From NCBI RefSeq assembly GCF_001426375.1, contig NZ_LMEO01000034.1:464287-528286 (forward strand): DNA of 64,000 bases. Reading direction: 5' to 3'. Origin of the DNA: Paenibacillus sp. Root444D2. Its GTDB lineage: Bacteria; Bacillota; Bacilli; Paenibacillales; NBRC-103111. Of this stretch, positions 35,429 through 44,219 are shown one piece after another. Numbering within the stretch: position 1 is the first letter of the stretch; the number at the start of each line of letters is the position of its first letter. The notes beneath the pieces were generated by a model. The model searched no databases, was not told the DNA's origin, and saw only the letters and a list, made by a program, of their open reading frames with translations. The position numbers and the translations under genes are program-made.

Positions 35429-35510
35429 GCGGTCGTGGTGGAACGGCAGACACACCATCTTGAGGGGGTGGCGCTCACAAGGCGTGAGGGTTCAAATCCC
35501 TCCGACCGCA
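35429..35510 (+). tRNA. tRNA-Leu (GAG)
   Basis: 82 bases. Acceptor GCGGTCG/CGACCGC, anticodon stem CCATC/GGTGG with loop TTGAGGG, long variable arm, T-arm AGGGTTCAAATCCCT. CCA not encoded. Confidence 0.95.
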
Positions 35511-35529
35511 TCCCAGTTTTAAAAACAGG

Positions 35530-35557
35530 AAACCCTTACTAGTTAAGGGTTTTTTTG
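35530..35557 (+). terminator. Terminator after tRNA-Leu
   Basis: AAACCCTTA and TAAGGGTTT around a short loop, followed by a T-run. Confidence 0.88.
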
Positions 35558-35636
35558 TTTTTAGAACAGATGTAGGAAACATGGATGTAAAGCTTTTAAA
35601 GCTCAGCTGCGGTTTTATTTTGTAGACTTCCTCACA

Positions 35637-35665
35637 TTGTATAATAAGATTTCCTAGTATATAAT
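35637..35665 (+). promoter_or_regulatory. Promoter of the secreted coiled-coil protein gene
   Basis: TTGTAT at 35637-35642, 17-base spacer, TATAAT at 35660-35665, 50 bases before the start codon. Near-consensus. Confidence 0.65.
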
Positions 35666-35714
35666 TCTTTATTAAGAACATTAAGTTCATTTGCTGAACA
35701 AAGAGGAGGCTTAT

Positions 35715-37022
35715 ATGCTAAAGATTAAATTGATTATGTCTATTGGTGTCATCACTTGTGCTTTAATTCCCAGTGCTGTATTTTCTTCATCGTCTGGATC
35801 TGTTAACTCCAAAATCATCTCCAACGCTAGTCAAACAAATGAAAAGACTGATGCTATATCAAGAACAGAAAAAGATGAAAATGGATCCAAGGATGATAAT
35901 GCCCAGAACAGCGAAAAAGGAATTGTACAAAGGTTGGGCGTTCTCGAAAAACTTTTAACATCACTAACTACGACTGTAAATAATCTAAGCAACGATTTAT
36001 CCTCAACTAAGGAAACAATCGTTGCGCAAAACAACCAAATATCTTCTTTTCAGCAAATTATCTCAAGTCAAGAAAATGAAATATCCGTATTAAAAAATCA
36101 AGTTGGGACTTTGCAATCTCAATTCCAACAACTTCAAACTAGGGTTGATATTTTAGAAGCTAACTCTAATCCACCGGCAATTGGTCATAGTATTAGTGGT
36201 GTAATGGTCGACAGTAATAATAAACCGTTTTTCTCGGGAGTGCAATTAATTGATGGATCAGGCAAGCGTTATTCCCGCAGTAGTGGGGATCTGACGAACG
36301 GAAGTTTTACTTTTACTAATATTCCAAACGGTACTTATACAATTAATTATTATTTTCCTACATATGTAATTGATTCTCCAAACCAGGTTACTGTTTCAGG
36401 AAATGATGTTACAGGAGTTATCATAAAGCTCGCTGTGCCAACATATACGATTAGTGGCCAAGTTGTAGATAATTCAGGTTTACCTATAAGGAATGAAAGG
36501 GTACTTCTAAAGGATCCACACAACGTTGGAGGATATTGGCAGCCCACGGGAAATGACGGTTCTTTTACGTTGGGAGGTATTGTTCCAGGTTCTTACACAA
36601 TCTTAATCGGAAATCTAGACTCTCCCTTAGCAACAGCAAATGTAACCGTCACAGATTATGATATTAATGACATAAGGATTTTAAAAACATCAATTTCCTT
36701 CATTTCAGATATTCAAAGCCCTGATCTTAAGATTCTCTCGCTTTCCGCTAACAAAGAACTAAGCGGTGATATTGCTTTTACGATGAAATACAACAGTGGG
36801 TTAAATAGAAGTTTTAGCTTTTTTAATCCACCGCAAGGCGATAAGGTGATGTTGACATTTCCAAACCAAATTAATGTTGTCCAGGAAGGTCAAGTGACAT
36901 TCATAGTGCCTGCTGCGGAAATCAAAAAAATGTCGGAGATAACAATGAGTTTTTATGGCCAATCAAACGAAAGAGATTTTATTTATCTAAATCCCCAAGA
37001 CTTTATTAGCTTAGTTCAATAA
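35715..37022 (+). CDS. Secreted protein: coiled coil plus two carboxypeptidase-regulatory-like domains
   Basis: 435 residues from ATG 35715 with AGAGGAGG upstream. A signal peptide (LIMSIGVITCALIPSAVFSSS) is followed by a charged linker, a coiled coil at about 75-145 (LEKLLTSLTTTVNNLSNDLS... QLQTRVDILEA) and two beta-sandwich domains of the carboxypeptidase-regulatory type (ISGVMVDSNNKPFFSGVQL; ISGQVVDNSGLPIRNERVLL), then an unassigned C-terminal domain. Probably an extracellular or wall-associated structural protein. No anchor motif or LPxTG seen. It has its own promoter and terminator. Confidence 0.75.
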   Translation: MLKIKLIMSIGVITCALIPSAVFSSSSGSVNSKIISNASQTNEKTDAISRTEKDENGSKDDNAQNSEKGIVQRLGVLEKLLTSLTTTVNNLSNDLSSTKETIVAQNNQISSFQQIISSQENEISVLKNQVGTLQSQFQQLQTRVDILEANSNPPAIGHSISGVMVDSNNKPFFSGVQLIDGSGKRYSRSSGDLTNGSFTFTNIPNGTYTINYYFPTYVIDSPNQVTVSGNDVTGVIIKLAVPTYTISGQVVDNSGLPIRNERVLLKDPHNVGGYWQPTGNDGSFTLGGIVPGSYTILIGNLDSPLATANVTVTDYDINDIRILKTSISFISDIQSPDLKILSLSANKELSGDIAFTMKYNSGLNRSFSFFNPPQGDKVMLTFPNQINVVQEGQVTFIVPAAEIKKMSEITMSFYGQSNERDFIYLNPQDFISLVQ

Positions 37023-37042
37023 CTCTCACTTATATTCGAAAG

Positions 37043-37081
37043 ACGATCCAACGCCTTTAATGGCGGTGGGTCGTTTTTTTG
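37043..37081 (+). terminator. Terminator of the secreted protein gene
   Basis: ACGATCCAACGCC and GGCGGTGGGTCGT form the stem, followed by seven or more T residues. Confidence 0.9.
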
Positions 37082-37097
37082 TTTTTAACCGCGAATT

Positions 37098-37119
37098 AAA
37101 AAAAGCCCCGAAGGGCTTT
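37098..37119 (-). terminator. Minus-strand terminator
   Basis: On the minus strand AAAGCCC-TTCG-GGGCTTT followed by a T-run. The stable TTCG loop and T-run imply a minus-strand transcript here, for which the two tiny genes at 37160-37396 are the only candidates. Confidence 0.75.
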
Positions 37120-37159
37120 ACAGTAATAGTTGCAGTCCATATTCATGCTGCTATGTATT

Positions 37160-37252
37160 CTACTCATGTATCACATACCAAGTGCCGTGAAGCCGAATGT
37201 ACCCCATTACATTAACTGACTTCGGTTTGAACCACCAGAAAATCCGTTTCAA
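37160..37252 (-). CDS. 30-residue basic aromatic small protein (candidate)
   Basis: TTG 37252 with GAAAGG 10 bases upstream. The product begins MKRIFWWFKPK and continues NVMGYIRLHGTWYVIHE, basic with many aromatic residues. It lies 41 bases upstream of a minus-strand terminator and downstream of another tiny frame. No family recognised; supported by ribosome site, terminator and the parallel tiny gene. Confidence 0.4.
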   Translation of the reverse strand: MKRIFWWFKPKSVNVMGYIRLHGTWYVIHE

Positions 37253-37300
37253 GGCTGCACAACCTTTCGTGTGGAGTGTTAGGCTCTTATGTTCAACAAT

Positions 37301-37396
37301 TTAACTAATCAAATAAAGTGATGCGACGCCCAGTATTGGAACCAAAATGAGCATGATCCCGAGTCGAACTGAAATTAAATCTTCGTGTGAGTACAC
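37301..37396 (-). CDS. 31-residue small membrane protein (candidate)
   Basis: GTG 37396 with AAAGG 11 bases upstream (an in-frame GTG at 37405 is too close to it). A polar N-terminus (VYSHEDLISVRLG) is followed by one hydrophobic helix (IMLILVPILGVASLYLI). The preceding bases GAAAGGTTGTG are the same as those before the next tiny gene, 140 bases on. Likely a two-gene minus-strand unit in the otherwise empty 612-base gap before kimA. Confidence 0.4.
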   Translation of the reverse strand: MYSHEDLISVRLGIMLILVPILGVASLYLIS

Positions 37397-37634
37397 GGAA
37401 GCCACAACCTTTCTATGTGTAGTACGATATTTATTCAATTTGAGTCTTGTCGAATCCTTTGATGAAAAAACACTAGTTTTGTCAGCTTGCTCGATCGTTC
37501 AAAATATCCTTGTCTGCTGCTGCATCTGAGTTTGATTATTTTAAGTTGAAGATCTGTTCCCAAAATTTATGATTCTTTTTTTAAACAATTGGGTAAAATG
37601 AAATGAACTTAAAAAAACATGGCAGGTGTAAATC

Positions 37635-39461
37635 ATGTTATCTGTAATTAAACGATTTTTAATCGGTCAGCCATTAAAGTCGAACGAACTAGGGGAACAG
37701 AAGCTTAATAAAAAGAAAGCTTTAGCTATCCTCTCTTCCGACGCTTTATCATCCGTTGCTTATGGGCCTGAGCAGATTCTACTCGTTTTGATTACTGTAA
37801 GTACTGCAGCTTATTGGTACACAATTCCTATCGCAATAGGCGTTCTGTTTCTTTTATTAGCACTTATTTTGTCATATCAACAAATCATATATGCCTATCC
37901 GCACGGAGGCGGGGCCTATGTCGTATCGAAAGAAAATCTCGGGATGAACGCGGGTTTATTTGCAGGAGGATCTCTTTTAGTTGATTACATACTAACGGTG
38001 GCGGTCAGTATCTCTGCTGGTACGGATGCCATTACTTCTGCCTTTCCGCACTTACATCCTTATAATGTAGTTATTGCCATTGCTTTGGTTATATTCATTA
38101 CGATCTTAAATCTCAGGGGGATAACGGAGTCGGCTTCTATTTTAGCTTATCCTGTGTATCTATTTGTTCTGGCTTTGTTTATCTTAATTGGTGTCGGATT
38201 ATATAACATTGTAACTGGGAATGTCTCAGCTGAACTGCATGCACCAATTGGTACGCCTGTTGCAGGAATCTCCCTGTTTCTATTACTAAGAGCGTTCTCA
38301 TCGGGCAGTTCTGCTTTAACAGGGGTTGAAGCTATCTCTAATGCCATTCCAAACTTTGAAGATTCAGCTCCAAAAAATGCATCCAAAACATTGATGGCTA
38401 TGGGCTTGTTACTTGCCATTTTATTTGCGGGAGTCGTTTATCTAGCATATTACTATGGGATATCTCCTAAAGAAAAGGAAACGGTTGTCTCACAAATTGC
38501 TGCTGCAACGTTCGGCAGAAATTTCATGTATTACATCATCCAAGGTACAACCGCTATGATTCTTGTTCTCGCTGCGAATACGGGGTATTCTGCTTTCCCT
38601 TTACTGGCTGTTAATCTGGCTAAGGATAAATTTATAGCAAGAATGTTTACGATTAGAGGAGATCGGCTGGGGTATTCAAACGGGATTATTTTCCTGGCGG
38701 TTACATCGATCTTGTTAATCATCCTTTTCAAAGGGAAAACGGAGCATTTAATCCCTCTGTATGCTGTCGGGGTGTTCATTCCATTTACCTTAGCTCAGAC
38801 GGGGATGTTGGTAAAATGGATCCGGGAGAAGCCGAAAGGCTGGATGGTTAAATTAACGATTAATTTAGTTGGAGCCTTCATGAGCTTCACGGTCATGATG
38901 ATCTTCTTTATTACCAAGTTTGGGCAGGTGTGGTCCGTACTCATCTTTTTGCCCCTTATTGTTTTTATTTTCCACCAAATCAAGAAACACTACGAGGCCG
39001 TTGGCGAACAATTACGTATAACAACTTGCGAACCGGCGATTCCGATTGAAGGGAATGTGATGATTGTGCCTGTTGCGGGCATTACGCATGTGGTAGAGAA
39101 CTCCTTGAATTATGCCAAATCCCTTTCGCCAGATCAGATCATCGCCGTTTATGTGGCTTTCGAACGAGACGCCGAGAAACAATTTGAGGAGAAATGGAAT
39201 ACGTGGCAACCCGATATAAGGCTAGTGACCTTACATTCCCAATATCGTAGCATTGTTCAACCATTGACGAAATTTATTGATACGGTCGAGCATAAGGCGG
39301 CTGAATCCAATTTTCGGGTGACGGTCTTAATCCCGCAGTTTATTCCTAAGAAAAGCTGGCAGAATATTCTCCATAATCAATCCAGCTTACTTATCCGAGC
39401 TTTCCTGCTTTACAGAAGGAATCTTATCGTAACGACCGTGCCGTATCATTTGAAAAAATAG
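37635..39461 (+). CDS. kimA: Potassium importer KimA (APC superfamily)
   Basis: 608 residues. Twelve hydrophobic helices follow a short cytoplasmic start (IKRFLIGQPLKSNELGEQKLNK); ALAILSSDALSSVAYGPEQIL and YPHGGGAYVVSKENLG are typical of KimA/YdaO. The C-terminal 140 residues form a soluble USP-like domain. KimA is a high-affinity K+/H+ symporter controlled by c-di-AMP in B. subtilis. The kdp operon lies directly downstream, so this is a potassium region. No c-di-AMP riboswitch was recognised in the 612 bases upstream. Confidence 0.88.
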   Translation: MLSVIKRFLIGQPLKSNELGEQKLNKKKALAILSSDALSSVAYGPEQILLVLITVSTAAYWYTIPIAIGVLFLLLALILSYQQIIYAYPHGGGAYVVSKENLGMNAGLFAGGSLLVDYILTVAVSISAGTDAITSAFPHLHPYNVVIAIALVIFITILNLRGITESASILAYPVYLFVLALFILIGVGLYNIVTGNVSAELHAPIGTPVAGISLFLLLRAFSSGSSALTGVEAISNAIPNFEDSAPKNASKTLMAMGLLLAILFAGVVYLAYYYGISPKEKETVVSQIAAATFGRNFMYYIIQGTTAMILVLAANTGYSAFPLLAVNLAKDKFIARMFTIRGDRLGYSNGIIFLAVTSILLIILFKGKTEHLIPLYAVGVFIPFTLAQTGMLVKWIREKPKGWMVKLTINLVGAFMSFTVMMIFFITKFGQVWSVLIFLPLIVFIFHQIKKHYEAVGEQLRITTCEPAIPIEGNVMIVPVAGITHVVENSLNYAKSLSPDQIIAVYVAFERDAEKQFEEKWNTWQPDIRLVTLHSQYRSIVQPLTKFIDTVEHKAAESNFRVTVLIPQFIPKKSWQNILHNQSSLLIRAFLLYRRNLIVTTVPYHLKK

Positions 39462-39482
39462 TAGGGTGGCCTTACTTCATAG

Positions 39483-39915
39483 TAGCTACTCAGAGAAATA
39501 AGAGTCTTTGGGAGCTTCTATTTGCGCAAAGTGGCTGAAGGAGTGGGATAAGAGCTTTAAGGGCTCTTATTTGTCGTTGATAGGGTGGGAATGCCAGCTA
39601 CTCAGAGAAATAAGAGTCTTTGGGAGCTTCTATTTGCGCAGAAAGTGGCTAAAGGAGCGGGATAAGAGCCTTTAGGGGCTCTTATTTGTCGTTGATAGGG
39701 CGGGAAAGCTAGCTACTCAGAGAAATAAGAGTCTTTAGGAGCTTCTATTTGCGCAGAAAGTGGCTAAAGGAGCGGGATAAGAGCCTTTAGGGGCTCTTAT
39801 TTGTCGTTGATAGGGCGGGAATGCTAGCTACTCAGAGAAATAAGAGTCTTTGGGAGCTTCTATTTGCGCAGAAAGTGGCTAAAGGAGCGGGATAAGAGTC
39901 TTTAGAGGTTCTGAG
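39483..39915. repeat. Four tandem copies of a 112-115-bp repeat
   Basis: Units begin with (T)AGCTACTCAGAGAAATAAGA near 39484, 39596, 39711 and 39826; the last is cut short near 39915. Each holds two imperfect palindromes, AATAAGAGTCTTTGGGAGCTTCTATT and ATAAGAGCCTTTAGGGGCTCTTAT (each written here only as landmark motifs), the second able to form a stable hairpin. The copies differ at only a few bases, so the array is recent. The palindrome core is the same family as at 29235-29427. No gene is seen in it. Confidence 0.85.
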
Positions 39916-40066
39916 CTTATCCTTGGTCGTGGATTAAGGTAAGCCCCAAAATGGAGTTGATTGTATGTAAACAATGGGTTCTGCGAGCAAAAAAGAACTT
40001 AGCTTCCTTTCGGATCGCACTTATTTATTTGAGCATTCTGGGGCGTATATCTCTTTCTAAATCCAG

Positions 40067-40090
40067 CATTTTTATGCTTTTTTTATACAG
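40067..40090 (+). promoter_or_regulatory. Candidate KdpE operator before kdp
   Basis: TTTTTATGCTTTTTTTATAC here closely resembles the E. coli KdpE site as I recall it (TTTATAC, then a T-run, then TTTACA). A second TTTTTATAC lies at 40112-40121, and TACAAT at 40132-40137 is a plausible -10 box with a poor -35, as expected for an activated promoter. It is 94 bases ahead of the first small gene of the operon. Confidence 0.55.
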
Positions 40091-40183
40091 ATGCTATAGA
40101 TTCTTTACCTCATTTTTATACGGTTCGGCGTTACAATGTTTCAGGGAAGCACTTGGTTCTGTCTGACTTCAAGGAGGTGTGTT

Positions 40184-40270
40184 ATGTACAACGATGTAAC
40201 GATGGTCTTATTAATGGCATTAACATTTCTAGGATTTTGGGGGTTTTCAAACTATTGTGAAAAAGCGTGA
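40184..40270 (+). CDS. 28-residue membrane peptide at the head of the kdp operon
   Basis: ATG 40184 follows a near-perfect AAGGAGGTG. The product MYNDVTMVLLMALTFLGFWG continues FSNYCEKA: one hydrophobic helix with a short charged tail. It lies 51 bases before kdpF and is distinct from it. The ribosome site is the strongest in the operon, so it is very likely translated. Function unknown; perhaps a second small subunit or stabiliser of the Kdp pump. Confidence 0.65.
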   Translation: MYNDVTMVLLMALTFLGFWGFSNYCEKA

Positions 40271-40321
40271 GCTCATGTACTGCAACGAGGTTATTGACCA
40301 ATCCTTTTAGGAGGCAAACAT

Positions 40322-40399
40322 ATGATTGTTATCGGACTAATTGCATTTGCCATCATGGTGTATCTCGGTTTTGTTCTAGTGAAACCAGAGAAATTTTGA
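40322..40399 (+). CDS. kdpF: KdpF, small subunit of the K+-transporting ATPase
   Basis: 25 residues, MIVIGLIAFAIMVYLGFVLV then KPEKF: a single helix with the usual KPEKF end of KdpF. It has an AGGAGG ribosome site and is followed by kdpA. It stabilises the KdpABC complex. Confidence 0.88.
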   Translation: MIVIGLIAFAIMVYLGFVLVKPEKF

Positions 40400-40440
40400 G
40401 CGTAGAATATATGCTTATGTAAGCAAGGAGAGAACCTACT

Positions 40441-42117
40441 ATGGGTATGGGATTGTTACAGGTGATCATTACACTGGGTATTATCATGCTTTTGGTGAAG
40501 CCTGTGGGGAGTTATTTGGTTAAAGTTTTTGGAAATGAAAAGAGTCGTCTTGATCGTGTTTTTGGTCCTTTTGAGCGTGTATCCTATCGTTTGATGGGGG
40601 TTAAAGAAGAGGAAGCGATGGGCTGGAAAAAGTATGTAGGAGCCGTCTTATTACTCAATTTGGTCATGATGCTTTCGATATATGCGGTATTTCGACTTCA
40701 AAAATACTTGCCTCTAAATCCAGACAGCATTGGTAATATGCCTCCGGCTTTAGCTTTTAATACAGCTGTTTCTTTTATTACAAATACGAATTGGCAAGCA
40801 TACAGCGGTGAAAATTCATTGTCCTATTTCTCTCAAATGGTGGGGATTACGTTCCCCATGTTTACATCGGCTGCAACTGGATTTGCAGTGGCGGTTGCAT
40901 TTATTCGCGGTTTAATTGGCCGTCAAAATAATCTGGGTAACTTCTATGTGGATATAACCAGAGCGATTATAAGGGTGTTTCTACCGCTTAGCTTCATTGT
41001 TGCCTTAGTCTTAGTATTTCAAGGTATTCCGCAAACATTGCTGGGAGCCGTACAAGCTACAACAATTGAAGGCGCTCAGCAAACAATTACTCGTGGGTTA
41101 GTGGCTTCGCTCGAATCCATTAAGCATATTGGTACGAACGGTGGTGGTTGGTTCGGTACGAACGCTGCGCATCCTTTTGAAAATCCGACCCCTGTGTCTA
41201 ACTTAATCCATATTATTTGTATGATGCTGCTGCCAACATCTCTGGTGTACGCATTCGGGCTAATGATTAAGAACAAAAAGCAAGGCTGGACGATCTTTGC
41301 TGCTATGGGGATCATTTTTATCGTGATGTTGTCTACGGTATTCTATGCTGAGTATCGGGGTATAACGGCGGTTGATGCGATGGGTGTACATGGCAACATG
41401 GAAGGCAAGGAAGTAAGGTTCGGATTGTCTGAGACTGCCCTATTTACAGCTGTAACTACGGCTGCAACAACAGGCAGTGTAAACGCGATGCATGAATCGC
41501 TCACACCGCTCGGAAGTATCGTTCCTTTTGCAGAAATGATGTTGAACAATGTGTTCGGTGGTAAGGGGGTTGGGTTGTTAAACGGCTTGCTTTACCTCAT
41601 TTTATCGGTTTTCATTTGTGGACTTATGGTTGGGCGTACGCCAGAGTTTTTAGGTAAAAAGATCGAGGGAAAAGAAGTGAAGTTGGCGGCAATCGCTATT
41701 CTGATTCATCCGCTTATCATTTTGGCACCGACAGCGTGGGCGCTTATTCGGCCAGAATCCGTTACTTCGATAGCCAATCAGGGGATGCACGGGTTGTCGG
41801 AAGTGCTGTATGCTTTCACGTCAGGTGCTGCCAATAACGGCTCCGCTTTTGGTGGATTAAGCGCCAGTACGAACTTTTACAACTTGGGTATCGGTATGGT
41901 CATGCTATTTGGCCGTTACATTTCAATCATCGTGATGTTGGCCATTGCAGGTTCACTTGCTACGAAGCGTGTCGTTACTGTTACAACAGGTACATTGCGT
42001 ACAAATACACCCTTATTTATGGGGATTTTAATCATGATTATTCTAGTTATCGGTGCTCTTACGTTCTTCCCGGCGATGGCATTGGGTCCGATTGCTGAAC
42101 ATTTGGCGGCGCGCTAA
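40441..42117 (+). CDS. kdpA: Potassium-transporting ATPase subunit A
   Basis: K+-binding, channel-like subunit, 558 residues, about ten helices. Selectivity-filter-type motifs are visible, e.g. FNTAVSFITNTNWQ, TNGGGWFGTN and GAANNGSAFGG. It receives K+ from outside and passes it to KdpB. Length and motifs are canonical. Confidence 0.96.
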   Translation: MGMGLLQVIITLGIIMLLVKPVGSYLVKVFGNEKSRLDRVFGPFERVSYRLMGVKEEEAMGWKKYVGAVLLLNLVMMLSIYAVFRLQKYLPLNPDSIGNMPPALAFNTAVSFITNTNWQAYSGENSLSYFSQMVGITFPMFTSAATGFAVAVAFIRGLIGRQNNLGNFYVDITRAIIRVFLPLSFIVALVLVFQGIPQTLLGAVQATTIEGAQQTITRGLVASLESIKHIGTNGGGWFGTNAAHPFENPTPVSNLIHIICMMLLPTSLVYAFGLMIKNKKQGWTIFAAMGIIFIVMLSTVFYAEYRGITAVDAMGVHGNMEGKEVRFGLSETALFTAVTTAATTGSVNAMHESLTPLGSIVPFAEMMLNNVFGGKGVGLLNGLLYLILSVFICGLMVGRTPEFLGKKIEGKEVKLAAIAILIHPLIILAPTAWALIRPESVTSIANQGMHGLSEVLYAFTSGAANNGSAFGGLSASTNFYNLGIGMVMLFGRYISIIVMLAIAGSLATKRVVTVTTGTLRTNTPLFMGILIMIILVIGALTFFPAMALGPIAEHLAAR

Positions 42118-42148
42118 AGGATAAACGAGATAGAGAGGAAGGATTCAC

Positions 42149-44191
42149 ATGGCGGTGGAACGTAAAAAAACAATGACAAAAGAAATTATGAATCAAGCTA
42201 TCGCTGATTCGTTTAAAAAATTAAATCCTTGGGCGATGATCAAAAATCCGGTCATGTTCGTGGTTGAGATCGGTACGGTCATTACACTCCTGCTTTCGCT
42301 CGCACCCGATCTATTTGATACCACAGAAGTAGGGCGGGGTTATAATATCGCTGTGTTTTTGATCTTGCTTTTCACCTTGCTTTTCGCTAACTTCGCGGAA
42401 GCTTTGGCGGAAGGTCGAGGCAAGGCGCAGGCCGATTCACTACGGAAGACCAAATCCGATACGATGGCTCGCCTGGTTCAAAAGGATGGTTCTTATAAGG
42501 AAGTGTCTTCGACTTCTCTCCGTAAGGGAGACGTGGTCCGCATTGAAAATGGTGAGATCATCCCATCCGACGGCGAGATCATTGAAGGCTTAGCCTCCAT
42601 TGATGAGTCAGCGATTACAGGAGAGTCCGCTCCGGTTATCAAGGAAGCAGGTGGCGACTTCTCATCCGTTACAGGTGGAACACGGGTAGCGTCTGACTAT
42701 ATCATTGTCAAAGTGACGACCGATCCTGGCGAATCGTTTTTGGATCGCATGATTGCGCTCGTGGAAGGCGCCAAACGGCAGAAAACGCCGAATGAAATTG
42801 CTTTAACGACGCTGCTAGCTGTACTGACCTTGATCTTCTTAATCGTCATTGTGACTATGGTACCGATGGCAAAGTATTTGGACGTGAAATTGGAGATTTC
42901 CACGCTGATTGCTCTGCTGGTCTGCCTCATTCCGACGACAATCGGAGGTCTCTTGTCAGCTATCGGTATCGCAGGTATGGACCGTGTAACTCAATTCAAC
43001 GTGCTTGCTATGTCAGGTAAAGCGGTTGAAGCTGCGGGCGACATCGATACGATGATCCTAGATAAAACAGGGACGATCACATTCGGGAATCGGATGGCTT
43101 CGGAGTTTGTTCCAGTGAATAACTTACCAGCAAAAGACATCATCTTTACTGCCCTGCAAGCATCTGTGAAAGACGAAACACCTGAAGGACGCTCCATTGT
43201 GGAGCTTGCGAACAAGCTTGGGGAAACTTGGCCAGCAGACAGCTATCAAGGTGCAGAAGTGGTGGAGTTTGCCGCTGAAACACGGATGTCGGGACTTAAT
43301 TTAGCTGATGGTAATCAAGTCCGTAAGGGTGCAGTCGATGCGATTAAGAAATATGCAGCAGCTAGGGGCGGGAAAATTCCTAGTGATTTAGAAGCAATCA
43401 CAAACCGAATTGCCAAAGCCGGAGGCACCCCGCTGGCAGTCGCGGTTAATGAGCGGATTTATGGCGTTATTTATCTCAAGGATACGGTAAAACCGGGCTT
43501 GAAGGAGCGATTCGCGGAACTACGCGCAATGGGCATCAAAACCGTCATGTGTACAGGGGATAATCCACTTACAGCTGCGACGATTGCACTTGAGGCCGGT
43601 GTCGACGAATTTATTGCTGAGGCGAAGCCGGAAGATAAAATTGCTGCGATCAAAAAAGAGCAGCAAGAAGGTAAACTGGTAGCCATGACAGGCGACGGAA
43701 CGAATGATGCTCCTGCGCTTGCTCAAGCCGATGTAGGTTTGGCGATGAATTCAGGCACGATGGCTGCCAAAGAAGCTGCCAACATGATCGATTTGGATTC
43801 CGATCCGACCAAGCTGCTTTCAGTCATCTCCATCGGTAAACAACTGCTGATCACTCGCGGAGCTTTAACAACATTTTCTATCGCTAACGACATTGCCAAA
43901 TATTTCGCGATCATTCCTGCGATGTTTATTCTAGCTATGCCGCAGCTGCAGGCCTTGAATATTATGAATTTGGCTTCGCCGGAATCGGCCATTTTATCAG
44001 CGCTCATTTTCAATGCTATCATCATCCCGCTGCTCATCCCAATTGCCATGAAAGGTGTTAAGTACCGGGCGATGTCAGCAAATAAATTGTTATCGCGTAA
44101 TATTCTGATTTATGGTCTGGGTGGTGTGGTCGTGCCTTTCATCGGGATTAAAATCATTGATATGGTACTTCACGGATTAAATATCGTTTAA
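42149..44191 (+). CDS. kdpB: Potassium-transporting ATPase subunit B (P-type ATPase)
   Basis: 680 residues. Actuator motif SAITGES, phosphorylation motif DKTGTI, nucleotide-binding domain, hinge GDGTNDAPAL, and seven helices are all present. It hydrolyses ATP to drive K+ import. Canonical length; ribosome site GAGAGGAAGG. Confidence 0.97.
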   Translation: MAVERKKTMTKEIMNQAIADSFKKLNPWAMIKNPVMFVVEIGTVITLLLSLAPDLFDTTEVGRGYNIAVFLILLFTLLFANFAEALAEGRGKAQADSLRKTKSDTMARLVQKDGSYKEVSSTSLRKGDVVRIENGEIIPSDGEIIEGLASIDESAITGESAPVIKEAGGDFSSVTGGTRVASDYIIVKVTTDPGESFLDRMIALVEGAKRQKTPNEIALTTLLAVLTLIFLIVIVTMVPMAKYLDVKLEISTLIALLVCLIPTTIGGLLSAIGIAGMDRVTQFNVLAMSGKAVEAAGDIDTMILDKTGTITFGNRMASEFVPVNNLPAKDIIFTALQASVKDETPEGRSIVELANKLGETWPADSYQGAEVVEFAAETRMSGLNLADGNQVRKGAVDAIKKYAAARGGKIPSDLEAITNRIAKAGGTPLAVAVNERIYGVIYLKDTVKPGLKERFAELRAMGIKTVMCTGDNPLTAATIALEAGVDEFIAEAKPEDKIAAIKKEQQEGKLVAMTGDGTNDAPALAQADVGLAMNSGTMAAKEAANMIDLDSDPTKLLSVISIGKQLLITRGALTTFSIANDIAKYFAIIPAMFILAMPQLQALNIMNLASPESAILSALIFNAIIIPLLIPIAMKGVKYRAMSANKLLSRNILIYGLGGVVVPFIGIKIIDMVLHGLNIV

Positions 44192-44219
44192 AGAGAAAGA
44201 GAAACGAGGAGATAGCTTT

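Noticed and set aside
35475..35690. 71-codon minus-strand frame ending CGRRDLNPHAL
   Set aside because: This is the typical false translation across a tRNA-Leu gene.
37122..37634. c-di-AMP (ydaO-type) riboswitch before kimA, expected from B. subtilis
   Set aside because: I could not find the conserved motif set on the plus strand; only short minus-strand frames and a minus-strand terminator are visible. A covariance-model search would decide.
39916..40183. c-di-AMP riboswitch before kdp, and a 71-codon frame at 39951-40166
   Set aside because: No riboswitch motifs were seen; the frame lacks a ribosome site, overlaps the probable operator and promoter, and has no recognisable domain.
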